Assembly: GCA_030142905.1 (NCBI GenBank)
Contig: JASJOG010000092.1
Span: 124,001 to 188,000, forward strand
Source of the DNA: Heliopora coerulea
Taxonomy: Eukaryota > Cnidaria > Anthozoa > Scleralcyonacea > Helioporidae
Reading direction: 5' to 3'
Length of the DNA: 64,000 bases
In this document: piece after piece, positions 1-12,334 of the stretch
Position numbering within the stretch: position 1 is the stretch's first letter
Layout of the letters: each line of letters opens with the position of its first letter
Notes under the pieces: generated by a model
What the model was told of the DNA's origin: nothing
Databases searched by the model: none
What the model saw: only the letters and a program-made list of their open reading frames with translations
Position numbers and translations under genes: made by a program

Positions 1-1169
1 GAAATTGGTCCATTGGAGAAGGGTACTCGTCTCAAATTCACAGGTTAGTTATATGTTTTGTCGCCAGAAATTCTTCAGGATGATACTCGAAACAATGATT
101 AATGAATACTCTAATTAACACTTTTCTTCAAATTATAATTCTTATTATTTCCTGTTAGCTCTGGTCCGGCCTGGTTAAGACACATCACTGTCGTAAGAGA
201 GAATGAAAAACGAAAAATTATATTGAATATCGTTGCCGAAGTAAATCATGATCGTGGGAGTTACGTTGAACTTTTAAAATAATCTCTTGTTAGCGTAATA
301 GTGACACATAGAAACGATGTTTTACAGCATGTACCTCCTGGTTATGAGGAAGTCACTATTCACTGTTTTGAAATATAAATGAATAATACACTGAGAGTTA
401 AATGATTGTTATTGTTTTTGTTTTTTTTAAACTTTGAAACCAAATGCATTATTATTAACTAACATTTTTCATCATTAATCAGTATTTTTATTGCTATTAC
501 CTAACATCTAAGATAAAACCTTGAGCGCAAGTTGGCACCAATGGGGATCAGGCTCTTATAGCTTCATTTAGAATAACGGAACAATTAGCAATACACATAA
601 AAGAATAAGCCAGCGAATATTTGGGCAGAAAGTGTGACTTCAGTGGATATCAAACAAGCAGAACTCCCTTTACCTTCGCATTACCCCAGGTGTCACCATA
701 GTGTGCCCAAACCTCATTGCTGCTGATTGAAAGACATGTGCTATACCAGGATGAACCGAAGGCTTGTATTCTAAAGATAGAAATGTTGGCTAAATAAGTT
801 ATCGGTAGGATATAAACACCAGTACAATGTAAGAGTCCCTAGGATTGCATGGCCCATTACTGCAGGACCTCGTGGACACGTGAAGGCACTGAGCACTTCA
901 AGAAAATACAGACGACGCCTGCCACACGGTTTAAACATAATCACCGTATCGTAATAAATTCCGGAAATACGTACTATAACCACTGCCATAACCGCTGACA
1001 TCTTTTCCAAGGAATCTGGGTAGCCAGTCATAAAAGACGATTTTCTAAATAAAGAATAATACAATAGCAGTGTTAGTACAAAAATTTATAGTAAATTTGA
1101 TTATCACCAATATCATAATCAATGCCACATTCCCGAATCATTGTCATCATTATCAGCATCACTACCAAA

Positions 1170-1517
1170 ATTACTACCATAGTCTAATTATTACATTTAT
1201 TATCCACACGATTACTATCATTACCACTCTCCTCACCACCATCACCACCATCACAACAATCATGACCATCATCATCACCATCACCACAATCATCATCACC
1301 ATCATCATCACCACAATCATCACCACCATCATCACCACCATCATCATCACCATCATCACCACCATCATCATCACCATCACAATCATCATCATCATTAACA
1401 CCATCATCACCACCATCATCACCACAATCATCATCATCACCATCATCATCACCACCATCATCACCATCGTCATCACCATCATCATCACAATCACCACGAT
1501 TTCCACCGTCACCATGG
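1170..1517. repeat. CAT/CAC trinucleotide microsatellite
   Basis: Nearly 350 bp of interrupted CAT, CAC and AAT triplets. It produces long low-complexity open frames of Ile/Thr on one strand and Met/Val on the other, which are not genes. It lies in the presumed intron of DUOX-a. Confidence 0.9.
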
Positions 1518-2034
1518 TAATAATAATAATAATAATAAATTCTTTATTTATACTGTTAAAAAAATCCCATCAGCATAAAAGCTGGTATTAACGGGAGAAC
1601 AGTGGTAATAAAACATAAATTAACTATGTAACAATATTGAAAAATATTGATAAAAATAATCTAAATTAATCACCGTCATGACCAAAGTTATGACCAACAT
1701 TAACCATTTCAACTACCAAATAATCATAACCATTATTCTGATCATGATAATGATCGTCAATACCATCCTGATCTACATCATCAATGTCACTTCAAAGGAC
1801 TACTCCCAGACACGAAATCTGAGGGCATAAAACCGGTCCACTATCCATCTCTTCTCCACCCACACCTGGATGTGTAACATTCAAATTACAATATAGACTA
1901 CATCTAATTCAGTTAATGCAAAGAGGCAAATGGTAAACTCAAGAGCAAATGGTTTAATGGGTACAACTTATTTCTATTGTAGTTCCGTTAAAATGTCTTG
2001 TATATTGAGCGAAGATTTTAGATGACGCATATTG

Positions 2035-2319
2035 TAAAGGTAAAGGTGAAGTGTCTTTATTTATACTGGATAATCCTATCAGCTACATAAGTTGTTCTCC
2101 CTAGAGGTCTAGTTATGGCTACCCCACATGGGTCCAGTGTTACTACAGGAGGAAACCGGAATACCCGGAGAAAACCTGTGGCGTTTAGTAGTCAAACTGG
2201 ACAACATTCTTCTCATATGTGACCAAGGTAACTTTAATCAGATAACTGCACTGTGCCGGAGTCGAAACGCAGTCACAGTGGTGAGAGACACGTGTACGAC
2301 CTCTGTGACACCAGCACCC
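2035..2319 (+). repeat. Dispersed repeat, copy 1
   Basis: About 285 bp matching 3253-3553 in the same orientation. Both begin with GGTAAAGGT-rich sequence, then a segment on 'TTTATACTGGATAA', then 'CCAGTGTTACTACAGGAGG', and end near 'GTGACACCA'. The two copies lie 1.2 kb apart in different introns of DUOX-a. I do not recognise the family. There is no transposase or reverse transcriptase coding in either copy. Confidence 0.7.
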
Positions 2320-2399
2320 CATTTAAGGACCAGAGATGGGTTTGCTTCATGTTATTTAAAGTATTAAAGCAGGAGGCATTTCGGTTACGTATCTCATAC

Positions 2400-5300
2400 C
2401 TGATGTGTCGCAATAACCCATTTTCTTGCTTCGTTGAATAACTTTTCGTCGTCAGTAATGTTTGTTTTTTGTTTTATTCTTTCAGCAATGACGTTGTGAT
2501 AGCGAAACCACAAAATTCCAAAGGTCAGCAAGAATGGATTCTCGTTGCCTCGAGGATTCCCAAGCTCTACAAGAGATCGCAGCAATTTAGTCTCAGAGAA
2601 ACACAGTCAGCTACCAACTGCTTCAGAAGCAGAAAACTTGCCGCACCAGCTAGTACTTGGAGAGGTGTTATGCTGTCAGCACTAGACATTAAGACTACCT
2701 CAGCGTCATTAACAGTTAAGCAAAATGTATTTACATGAAATTATCAATATCAACTTCACCGATAAAAGTATTTTGAAATGACATACTGAAAAATCTCTTG
2801 GCATCCAATAGTTTGTGGTATGATGGTGGAGGTGGGTTAGCCAACGGTAGCCCAATATCGTTCTCTTGTGGCCAATTTCCTTTTTGGCTGGTGGCGAGTT
2901 TCCCGTCTTTAAAACTTCTCAATGCATCGGCCCAGGCCTTTGCCACGCCATACATCAGACCACCGTCAAGCCAAGGAGTAATTTCATTGAGCTTTGAAAA
3001 CAATAAATGCATATCTTTCAAACAATTTTAAGAAATATCAATACAAACAAAATGGTAAAACCATTACCACCGTAAGTTAATAAAGATATTAGACATGTTT
3101 CATGTCATGGAAAGTATGCACCCGACGTAACTTAAACAAAGGGAAGAGAAATAATACCATAAACTATTAATAACGTAGTTACTACTGGAAACGTAGCCAC
3201 ATCATTACATCAACATTTTACGTGAAATTCCAAGAATAAGGTTTTGCGAAATATGGTAAAGGTACAGGTAAAGGTAAAGGTACAGTGCCTTTGTTTATAC
3301 TGGATAACCCTATCAGCTATCTGAGCTGGTCTCCCTTGAGGTCCAGTAAGGCCCACCTCTCATATGTCCAGTGTTACTACAGGAGGAAACAGGAGCTCCT
3401 GGAGGAAACCTGTGATGCTTGCTAGAGTCAAACTGGACAACATTCTTCTCACATGACGCCAAGGTAACTTTAATCAGATAACTGCACGAAGCCAGAATCG
3501 AACCCTAGTCACAGTAGTGAGAGACATGTGCACTACCACTGTGACACCACCACTCCCTGTGTTTCCCGTGGGGATTAGTAATGAAAAAGACTTAGGTACT
3601 CTCCCCATTCCTGTCAGTAGAACCCCATGAGTGAGACCACTGACCTGCTGACGAGGATTGTTGGGAGAGTATCCAGTACTCATGTCATATCGAGTTCTCA
3701 AGAAAGGGATCTCCGGAGTATCATGGCGGTAAATAGTATAGTTCTCTGGAATTTTTATGTTGAAATATTCCGGTGGACAGCCTGGTCTTTGGGCATCAAG
3801 AATTTCTTCCACAACTTGCTGGCCTAAAAATGAAAATGGCATTAAAATGATAAGAAAAGCCGTGAAAAATACATCAAAAATTCCCATAAAAATGGTTCCA
3901 TGAGAATGTTTACGAACGGTTTGGCTGATAACCACTTGATAGGGCAAACAAGAACACGAACTGAAAAAATACGACGATGTAAAAATCTTACCAAAAAATA
4001 CCAGCAAGGCGGTTTTATTCATTCCGGAGCCGTGCCCAGTTTCTCCACTCATGAGTTCTTGACTCAACGTGAGGGGATTTGGACGATCGTATCCAGAAGG
4101 TATGTAAACGCCATCACGGTAATGAGAAGGCACTCTTCTCGTGAGGGGACTGTCTACAGGAAAGGAAAAAATATAACCACGCTAGGATATTCATAGGTCA
4201 TGTATTTCATCCCGTTACCACAGGCATCACAACACATTGCTACAGAATTTTTACATCGGCACTCGAGTATTTAATCTGTTTCAGATATCATTTTATAAAG
4301 TGACAAACATCCCATACAGGATGATTGGACGGCCCTAGCTTTCTCACGGAATGCTGAGACTAATTTCATTTTGACTAGAGGTAAATGACAGGACTAAAGC
4401 TCGTAACACTGTTTCCCCTGACCTACTGCTTATCCAACTTCTTTCATTTCAATAACAGGGTTCTCTTTGGTCTCGGATTACATGTCGCTCAGTAATGCGC
4501 CAACTCTATCATGCATTGCATGTTGAATTTGCTACTAACGCCGCCATAACGTCCTACCCAAACTCCTTGTATTGTATTATTCCGTTAAATATGTACAACT
4601 TGGTTCTTATCAAATTCTGTTGCACTATGATGTTGCCAGACAAAATATGCAAAACATTTGCATTAAATGTTTAAAATGTTCCATGGTGTTATGGCTGTCA
4701 CTCATATTCTTTGCCAAGCCTTCTTGTTTATCATTAAACTTGGCTATTTCATCAAAAGGATAGCTTTAACCTGTTGAAAAGACCTGATTCGTGTTTCCAT
4801 TAATTTTGAGGTAAGCTAGCAGTTTTCCACTGGTCAAGTGTTAAGAACAAGAATGTTGGTTCAAGAAGCGAACTAAGTCACTGTAAATTAAAGGTCCAGC
4901 TCAGTTAGCTCGTAAACACTGCTGGTTTAGTTCGGAAGTCAGTTTACTTTCAAAATCATTATACAAAATAATGGTAAAATTACGAAAACATTCTTTTCAA
5001 AATATATCGCATAAAAGAGGATGAAACGGGTTTACAGATAGATAGTAAAGTTCAACGGTATTATAGTGTTGTAATGTTTGTGCAGTATGCGGCCTAAAAT
5101 CATTTCTGTATTTCTTTAAACACTACATATAGCAAACATAACGTTGATATAAGTTTACTAGTGCACGGGTTTTTCTTAAGGGATCAGCCATAAAAAACCC
5201 CACAAAATAGGCAAAGTTCTTTACATTAGATTACTTTGTCTTGTGAATCCAACTTAAATTATGGATTGAACAGTTTAAGAACACGGTTAGCGATAATAGC

Positions 5301-6889
5301 GAAAGCTTGGCAGGAAGCGGCATAGGTATAAACTGACGAAAAGGATGGACGTCCTAAACGTCTTTTACATTTACTGCTAGCTAATGTAAGAAGTAACTTA
5401 TCTACAGCTCCCCATTCTGGGTGACGAACCTTCTAAAACCTTACTTTACATTAACTGCTCGCTAAAGTAAAAAGTAACTTATCTACAGCTCCTCATTCTG
5501 GGTGACGAACCTTCTAAAACCTTACTTTACATTTACTGCTAGCTAATGTAAGAAGTAGCTTATCTACAGCTCCCCATTCTGGGTAATGAAACTTCTAAAA
5601 CCTTACTTTACATTTACTGCTCTCTAATATGTCAAGTAACTTACCTACAGCTCCCCATTCTGGGTGAGCCCTGTTGTTATACCAGCCATCGTATCCTTCA
5701 TATTCAATCTCTTCGTTCTCGTGACCTCTTTCCGATATTTCAGGAAAATTCTTATACAGCTCCTGGGAAACTGAAGTGATAATAATAACAATAGCCATAG
5801 TATTTATCATAATCATAATCATTTCTGATGTTATGATTGTTAACGATATAATTTTGTCAGCCAGCCAGCAAGAATATCTCTGTTTACGTTTTACTGGTAC
5901 TATGTTTGTTGCTACTTTCCCGGGTTTTTTTTTTTCTTTCTTCTTGTCCCTCTATTCATTTCCTATTCTCCCTTTACTTCGCCTTTCTTTTTCTCTCCTT
6001 TTATACATTTTCTGTCATGTCTTTTTCTGTTTGTTTGCTTGTCATTACTTTATTCATTTGTTTCACTTGGTTCTCCTTTCTTTCTCTCCCACATTCATTT
6101 TTTTCTTCACGTACTCTTACTTTCATCCGTCCCCTTCGCCTTCCTTCGTTCCCTTGTTTTACCATTCAACTCTCAGACAGGAGCGTAGTTAACCCATTTT
6201 GACTGGGGGAGTGTCCAGCTTAACTTGCCCGAATTTAATTTGACGCCTATTCAGGCCATGTATGCTGTACCGTCGCTTCCTCAACCCTAATACGTAAATT
6301 AAACATAAACTAGTAACCAAAAGGGATTTTGACCTACTTTAGATCACTAAATTTTACCCGAATTACTATCTATCTCTTGCCTGAATTTTCTATTTTTTCA
6401 CAAACTTTCGGGGGTGTCACACACCCCACCACTCCCCATAATCTACGCTGCTACTCTCAAAGTCTTTCATCACCCCAGTAAATCCCCCAGTAAATGGTAT
6501 TTTAATATTCTAATTTATACAAAATGTATCTTACCTGGTACCGATGACGTCACACTGGAGTAGGAAATGGTAGACGTTGGATTGATCGCTGCCGTGCTAA
6601 CCGTTTGGGTTGAGTTGGGATTAACTGCAAGAAAACGTGTATTTCGAATTACAACGACAATAACACAATTTTTCTTCCATAAAAACAAGTGAAAATAAAC
6701 ACATAAACTAAAGAATCCCAGCAGCTCTGAAGGCAAATGAGCCAAACGATCAGCCTCATATCGACCTTGCATGGCAGGTCCACCCCCCCCCTCAAAACCA
6801 TGTCGAATCACCACGGTCGACAAAAAACAACTTAATTGACAAAAAATCAATGAAATAAAGCGCACAGGTGAATATTTTTCTCCGTCCAT
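2400..6889 (-). CDS. Dual oxidase DUOX-a, 5' exons only (peroxidase-homology domain)
   Basis: Exons in reading order: candidate first exon or S/T-rich exon 6535-6624 (possibly starting at an ATG at 6889), 5645-5770, 3992-4153, 3645-3823, 2787-2991 and 2400-2566. Phases run 1,1,1,0,1,0 and match DUOX-b; the last two exons are exactly as long as in DUOX-b (205 and 167 nt). Visible motifs are YDGWYNN, RDGVYIPSG, RPNPLTL, PGCPPEYFN, TPWLDGG, RGNENPF and LWFRYHN, all typical of the DUOX extracellular peroxidase-like domain. No stop or frameshift was seen. The distal-histidine position of animal peroxidases is Glu (FFGQQVVEE). The signal-peptide exon is uncertain: a hydrophobic stretch after the ATG at 6889 (FISLIFCQL) is in frame with the S/T-rich exon without an intron. 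The transmembrane, EF-hand and NADPH-oxidase parts would lie left of the window. Whether the gene is complete or truncated cannot be told. Confidence 0.85.
3253..3553 (+). repeat. Dispersed repeat, copy 2
   Basis: Second copy of the repeat at 2035-2319, in the intron between DUOX-a exons 4 and 5. It begins in a GGTAAAGGTA-type simple repeat that may have helped it spread. Confidence 0.7.
5362..5672. repeat. 81-bp tandem array overlapping DUOX-a exon 2
   Basis: Four units in register: the segment 'CTTATCTACAGCTCC' starts at 5397, 5478 and 5559 and, as 'CTTACCTACAGCTCC', at 5640. The fourth unit is the real 3' end of DUOX-a exon 2 and its donor on the minus strand. The other three copy the last roughly 25 coding bases plus intron. 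In those three the donor GT reads AT (GTAG/ATAAGT instead of GTAG/GTAAGT), so only the genuine exon can splice. Confidence 0.9.
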
Positions 6890-9001
6890 GCTAGGAAAAA
6901 AAAAACAAGCTCTTGCTAGCCTTACGACTGCTGATTCCACTGCTGAAATGCTGTTCATTCCCGAACACTGTCCTTGTCAACGTTTACCGCACAAGTGGCG
7001 AACCTGTACATCAGTACACATGTCGAGATGGTGTGCAGCTGTCTTCCCGGTTATCTTAGCGATCAGATCGAACCCGTTCATAAGACGATCCTGAAAATTA
7101 TCTTTCCGACTTGGAATTATTGTGAAGCTATGCATGCTGCCAAGGTTCCAGCACGGTACGACCACAGTGGTAAACTCAAGCAAACGACTCGTCCATATAC
7201 TGAAGATGCTGAACTCTTCTGTACGAATCCGACTTTTGCCATTTTACTCTGGGCAACGCCAGATTTCTCGTCAAGGGAAGACGTCTCGGACCGTTCAACC
7301 TTATCACGTTCACAGAAACAATTCAGGGCGCACGCAATCTTTTAAGATGGTACCGAAACAAACGTGATCGTAAGAGTTTTAAGCCTTCCACGATTAGAGA
7401 ATACGATGCGAATAAGACCTGATATCTTATTTTTACTTTACTTACTTTCTTATATATCGTCGTACATCGTTATAAATCAGTTAACCGTTTATAACACACC
7501 ATGTCCGATGTTATCGGACACTATGAGGTTTGAACAGAAGAACAAGTGATAAAACAAAGCAAGGACAAGAAGAGAACAAAATACGAAAGTAAAAAACTTC
7601 ATGTTCACACGATAATCATCTTACGTCCTCCTCCGTCCCTCTCTCCCTCCCTCGGTACCACTCTTCTCCCTTTCTCCTATCTTATTAATCTATGCAAGCA
7701 ACCTGCAAAGATTTAGTCTCTAAAGACAGTGCAGTTTATTTGTTACCGGTGAGATTACGATTTAAATTTAAGTCATTTTTGACGCACAAGTTGACCTCGA
7801 TGTCTCCTAGTTCGGACGTGTGACCAGGAAACAGGAGCTCGTAATATGGTGATTTCAAAATCAGTTTTATACAATCATCGGCTAACGAGTCAAAATAACT
7901 TTTTCTTTGAAAAAATAATGCCAATGAAAGCTTTTACAGGAAGAAACTGAAATAAAAAAAAACAAAACAATGACTTGACTGAACTCGATCTTGTAGGGCA
8001 AGACTTGTACTCGAATTTTAGAATTTGTGACTCGATTGTACAAGAGAAACCCGGGGTGACGTAGATCACTGTAGGATCTCAGTAGTTCAGTCATCAGATG
8101 AACATCCTCCCACCACTGACATCAAAAGATCTAGTCCTGCCACTTGACATGCCATCAGATATTTGGTGACATAGGAGAAGGACTCGCAACTCTGTATCGA
8201 AACCTCTGGCTTTTCTCCGAGTTTTCTGGCTTCCTCTCACACGGAAAATTTGACAGCGTGGGTTAGAATATTGAAAACTTGAGATCCTCGAGTACCGGTC
8301 ATTATTCTCGAAATTTAGAGTAACCATCATTTTCTTTTCGCTGTAAACGTGTTCCGAATTCCACTTTGTCCCAATTACTGATTTGCTCGTTGATCTTTAC
8401 ATCTTTTACACTAAAATTGCTGCTTCTTAAATTCTTATCTGACCAAAATTTAAGGCCAGACATCAATACAAATATATTTTTGTCGGATATGTCGACGAAG
8501 GGTTTCGAAACCCTTTCATAACATGAAAGACGACGGATGTCTTCACAATAAATGACGGCATCACCCATTTAATCACGTTTCTGTATTGGAACTGCAATTC
8601 ATCAACGATTGACGATTTTCGATCGCAATAGATCACCAATTACGGTCAAAGTCCACCTCCGCAACAGAACTGAATCTGCCGTAATTAATTAATATTATAA
8701 TAATTAAATATGGATTCGATCTGCAACCAGAATCCTGAAGTTTCGATTTCCGTGTAAGATATTTCACCTTCAGCATTGCAAGGAGTCGCAAGGTTTACGC
8801 TTTTTAATATGGGTTTTCAAACGAACCGTTTCCGAAGCTATGTTTAGTGTATGTCTAGAGGCTTTCAAAAATAAAGGATTCCGGATGTAGCATAGCCTCA
8901 TCGACACTTCAATCCTTAGTTCTCCAATTTCTGTTCTACCAACAAGTTACTTGGTTTTGGGAAACACGGCAATCGACAGACGTAGCCTAGTTGCTATAGA
9001 T

Positions 9002-9588
9002 CAGTGGTTCCCAACCTTTTGCTTCCCAGGGACCCCTTTACTGATTTTAAAAATCTCGGCGGACCCCCTCCCCAACTGAAACTACAGCTTCGCCAGTTTC
9101 ATTGCTTTATTGCTTGAAATCTCTCCTCAAAAGATGCATTCAGGTTTGCTTTGCTCAGTTCGGCATGGAATAAAACCAAATTTTAAGTACTCAACATTGT
9201 ATCCTCGTAGTTTAACCTTCCCAGTGGCAGATCGTTTCGAACTCATGATTAATTTATGGACAGATAAACGCTGGAGAACTTTTCCTGTAAGAACAAAGCT
9301 CGGAGTGAAGAGGCGAAGCGTGGCTGCATGTAACACGAGATGAAGCTGTGACCTGTCAAAACCTCAAAATTACGAGTTCTTAAGTTACACTTACACCCTT
9401 CGGAATTTGCGATATTGACTGGTAGTTTGCAATAAAAAGCAGTTGAACCAATATTGCAGGTAGTCATTTGCCAAAAAAAAATAGTTACCTTCTGCAGACC
9501 CCGTTCCTTTTGCGTGGACCCCCGGCGGATCCCTTAGTCTCGGCGGACCACCAAAAATTGTTTGCGGACCCCAGGTTGGGAACCACTG
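9002..9588. mobile_element. Non-autonomous hAT-type DNA transposon
   Basis: The element has perfect 16-bp terminal inverted repeats: CAGTGGTTCCCAACCT at 9002 and its complement ending at 9588. It is flanked by an exact 8-bp duplication, CTATAGAT, at 8994-9001 and 9589-9596. An 8-bp target duplication and CAGTGGTT-type termini are hallmarks of hAT elements. At 587 bp with no long open frame it is a MITE-like deletion derivative needing transposase in trans. The perfect ends and duplication suggest a fairly young insertion. It sits in the shared DUOX-a/DUOXA-a 5' region. Confidence 0.92.
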
Positions 9589-10167
9589 CTATAGATCATA
9601 GAGAAAGTACTAGGAAGTTCTTTTAGAATGACTCCACGAAAAAACTATCATGACAACATTTCGACACCAAGATCTGGTACTCAGAAATGATAGTGTAATC
9701 CCACCCCTGCAAGATTTTAAACATCCGGAGAGGAACAAAACGGAAGAGCCAAGCACTCTCGATCTCGACTGCGTATTGATATCATTATCTGCCATTCAAC
9801 CATTAAATTTCTCAGTTGTATTTTTTCTAAATATCGAGGATAACCCTTTGTTCACTTGATACAGTTTGACACGCTCTGCGTTTGAGTAATTTCCGAGAAT
9901 GTCCGACTTCGGGCCTGACAACACGAGTTTGGCATGATGCCGGATTAGTAGGACATAAAGATTGGTTTTCCTCGAAATGCTCATTTTTGTTTCAAACGAG
10001 ACAGTTTCGAAACATTGCCACACACCAACGTGGACCTAGAGGTTCTCACAGGAACCGACTCGGATGAATATGAAGTTTCCTTCACGAAAACCTTGAATTT
10101 CTTAAGATTGGCCAGCACCCCGCCGAATAAGAACATGAAATACATGTTTGCTCTAAAATGGAACTGG

Positions 10168-10321
10168 AACCCCGTTTACACTGTTAACATTTTGGGCACG
10201 GCATGGGTGATTTCCACAGTATAAACGGTGCGGACTTTTTAAAATTTAGCCGTGCCAAGCACCTCGGCATATGTAGGCCCAAAATTTGCCGTGCTCAAAA
10301 TCTTACAGTGTAAACGGGGTT
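10168..10321. mobile_element. Small inverted-repeat element (MITE-like)
   Basis: A 154-bp segment starts AACCCCGTTTACACTG and ends with the inverted complement CAGTGTAAACGGGGTT. Complementarity continues inward with mismatches through the CATTTTGGGCACGGCA stretch. There is no coding capacity. A target duplication is not clear (TGG on both sides at most), so the superfamily is not assigned. Confidence 0.75.
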
Positions 10322-12334
10322 TGGAAATACGGTCGAAAATATTCACTAAGACCTCGTTTAGGTTGATCAGCGAGTGTTCCACTTAAATGCTGGATCATGT
10401 GTGTCTTTTAGTCCAAATGAATCACTGAGGCACATTGAGTGTGCAAAAAAAATTTTGTGAATCGTCAACGGTTTCACCTTTGCCAGTTTGCCTAAGTGAG
10501 TATATGGAAGGAAATTTAAAACCGGTAGTGTTGAAACCGAAACAGATTTCCACGTCGTTTCCATCCTTACGTTCGCCTTTGCGATGAAAACGCAAGTTGA
10601 CATTTATGTGACGAAAAGAAACGTTTGTTAATAGTAAAATAAACACTCCTTACTCATAAAGACAAATGTTCATAGACATACTTCTCTCTTCAAATAAAGC
10701 TCTTTGGTAAACTCAAAAGCGAAACTATATTAAGGAACTAAGCCTTTATTGATCTCCTTCCGCATTCCTTTTAAATTGTTTTCTACAAAGACGTTGGATT
10801 CATGCTTCGGCATGAAGATAATTGCGAAACGAAACTATACCCGCCTTAATATCTCAACTGTCTCGCATGCGTTTATTCCTTCTGATGCATACGATTGAGT
10901 TACAAAGGTATTTAGGACTTACTGCAACATTCGTGAGCGAATAGTAAACACGAGTTGTGCTCTTGTAAGTTAATTGCATACATCAGGGTGAATATTCGTG
11001 TGCGACAGTCGCATATGGTGGATGGGCCCTAACAAAGGGGTGTAGCCACTGCATCCTTTGGTTTATTATTTTTCACTTCGCCTCCCATGAAGCTTTTGCT
11101 CACATGTGGCTCAATCCAAAGCGACTGTGTCAAATTACGCCGTAAACATGGTTTATTTTACCCTGACAATGATTCCTAAATGGTTCGTGGACCTGGTCAT
11201 GGTTTATACACATTTCCGTGGAGCTTGATTGCTTTGTAAATCGTAAAATGTCTTGCTGTTCATGGAAATGTGTCGAAATTTTGAAACACGGCACGTTTGA
11301 GAGATTGATAAGTCCAGTCTGCAATTTCACGATTAGTATTAACCACGTAAGGACAGCACTCATTTATTTAGTCGGAGGTTCCTGCTCGCATTCCTTACAA
11401 CTAAATGTGGTATAAACATACTTTTTAATTTGAATTAGGACACAGGTAGTCACAGAAATGACCACTGGAACTGCAACAAAGATAAACCCTACGAGGGAAA
11501 CCTCTCAGATCTGGTAAATACTTCGTCGATGCATACTTTGACTCGATTAGAAGTCCTGCACACCTACAGTTCATTCTGCCTGAACAACGTATGAATCAAG
11601 TAGATATTTCTTCATTTCGTAGAGGTAATGATACCAGTGTTTCGGGTTTATGAAAGTATTCCACTATTAGCAAATTCTCGGTTCTACGCTTTAAAGGAAT
11701 TAGATTTACAACCAAAATCTTTCCACCCAAACCGCTTCCGGTTAAGAAAATTAGCTGAACTCACCAGATGAATTCCTTGCTGAACAACCAGCCAACATCA
11801 AGGTAAACAGTAACCACTTGACCACGCCACTAGCCATATCTTATACAAGTAATAGTTAAGTCAGTAAGTCTCGCTTTAATTTCAGTAAAACTGGTGCTGC
11901 ACGATCGAACAGCGACCAACAAGATAGTCGTAATCCACTGTATGTTAAAACGTCAGACACGGTGCTGACAAAGTATTGGGTTACGCTTCTCCACCAATAA
12001 CAAGCGATTGAGCACCAGAAATGCAAATCTTGATGGTTCGTTAGGACACGTTCTGAACGATCTGTCAAGGAAATTTTCACTATCAAGACAAGAAACTATT
12101 GAACTGGTAAGTCAGGATCTGTAAGTTCTATTAGAAGCTATAATTCCTAGTATGCAGTATCAGCCGTATTTATAAACATATGAGAGTGCTGTTCAATTAC
12201 CGCCAACTCAGTGGGATAGCCACGCTCGTGACACAGGAACAACGCCTTCATATCTATGAATACGTAAAGACGTATCCCTTTCAACTTCATTTGTTTCTAG
12301 GTAAAGTGTTGTTGGTTGAAAGGTGAAAACAGCA

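Larger units (their letters stand above)
1..2399. other. Left flank, probably DUOX-a intron sequence
   Basis: No exon is recognisable here on either strand. DUOX-a exon 6 ends at 2400 with a good minus-strand donor, so this stretch is most simply its following intron. The expected next exon, which encodes the 'YEWLP' stretch in DUOX-b, was looked for and not found, so it must lie beyond the left edge or be lost. The stretch holds a CAT/CAC microsatellite and one copy of a roughly 300-bp repeat that recurs at 3253. Confidence 0.5.
6890..12334. promoter_or_regulatory. Shared 5' region between divergent DUOX-a and DUOXA-a
   Basis: DUOX-a reads left and DUOXA-a reads right from this 5.4 kb, so it should contain both promoters and any untranslated first exons. 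Head-to-head DUOX/DUOXA pairs with a common promoter region are known in vertebrates. I see no convincing TATA box or CpG island. Open frames on both strands are short and lack family motifs. The region has been enlarged by a hAT-type element (9002-9588) and a small inverted-repeat element (10168-10321). An 18-bp perfect palindrome built on GGGTTTCGAAACCC lies near 8496-8513. Confidence 0.5.

Noticed and set aside
1070..1591. Long open frames on both strands (Ile/Thr-rich and Met/Val-rich)
   Set aside because: They read through a CAT/CAC triplet microsatellite, which has no stops in these frames. There is no complexity and no splice context.
5776..6202. Phe/Leu/Ser-rich open frames of about 100-140 codons
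   Set aside because: The DNA is a T-rich, C/T-biased stretch in the first introns of DUOX-a; hydrophobic frames follow from base composition.
2400..6624. DUOX-a as a processed or broken pseudogene
   Set aside because: It retains introns, phases, splice sites and open frames in every exon seen. Missing 3' exons are explained by the window edge, although truncation cannot be excluded.
8094..8568. Minus-strand open frames as the missing first exon of DUOX-a
   Set aside because: They lack a hydrophobic signal sequence and a phase-1 donor.
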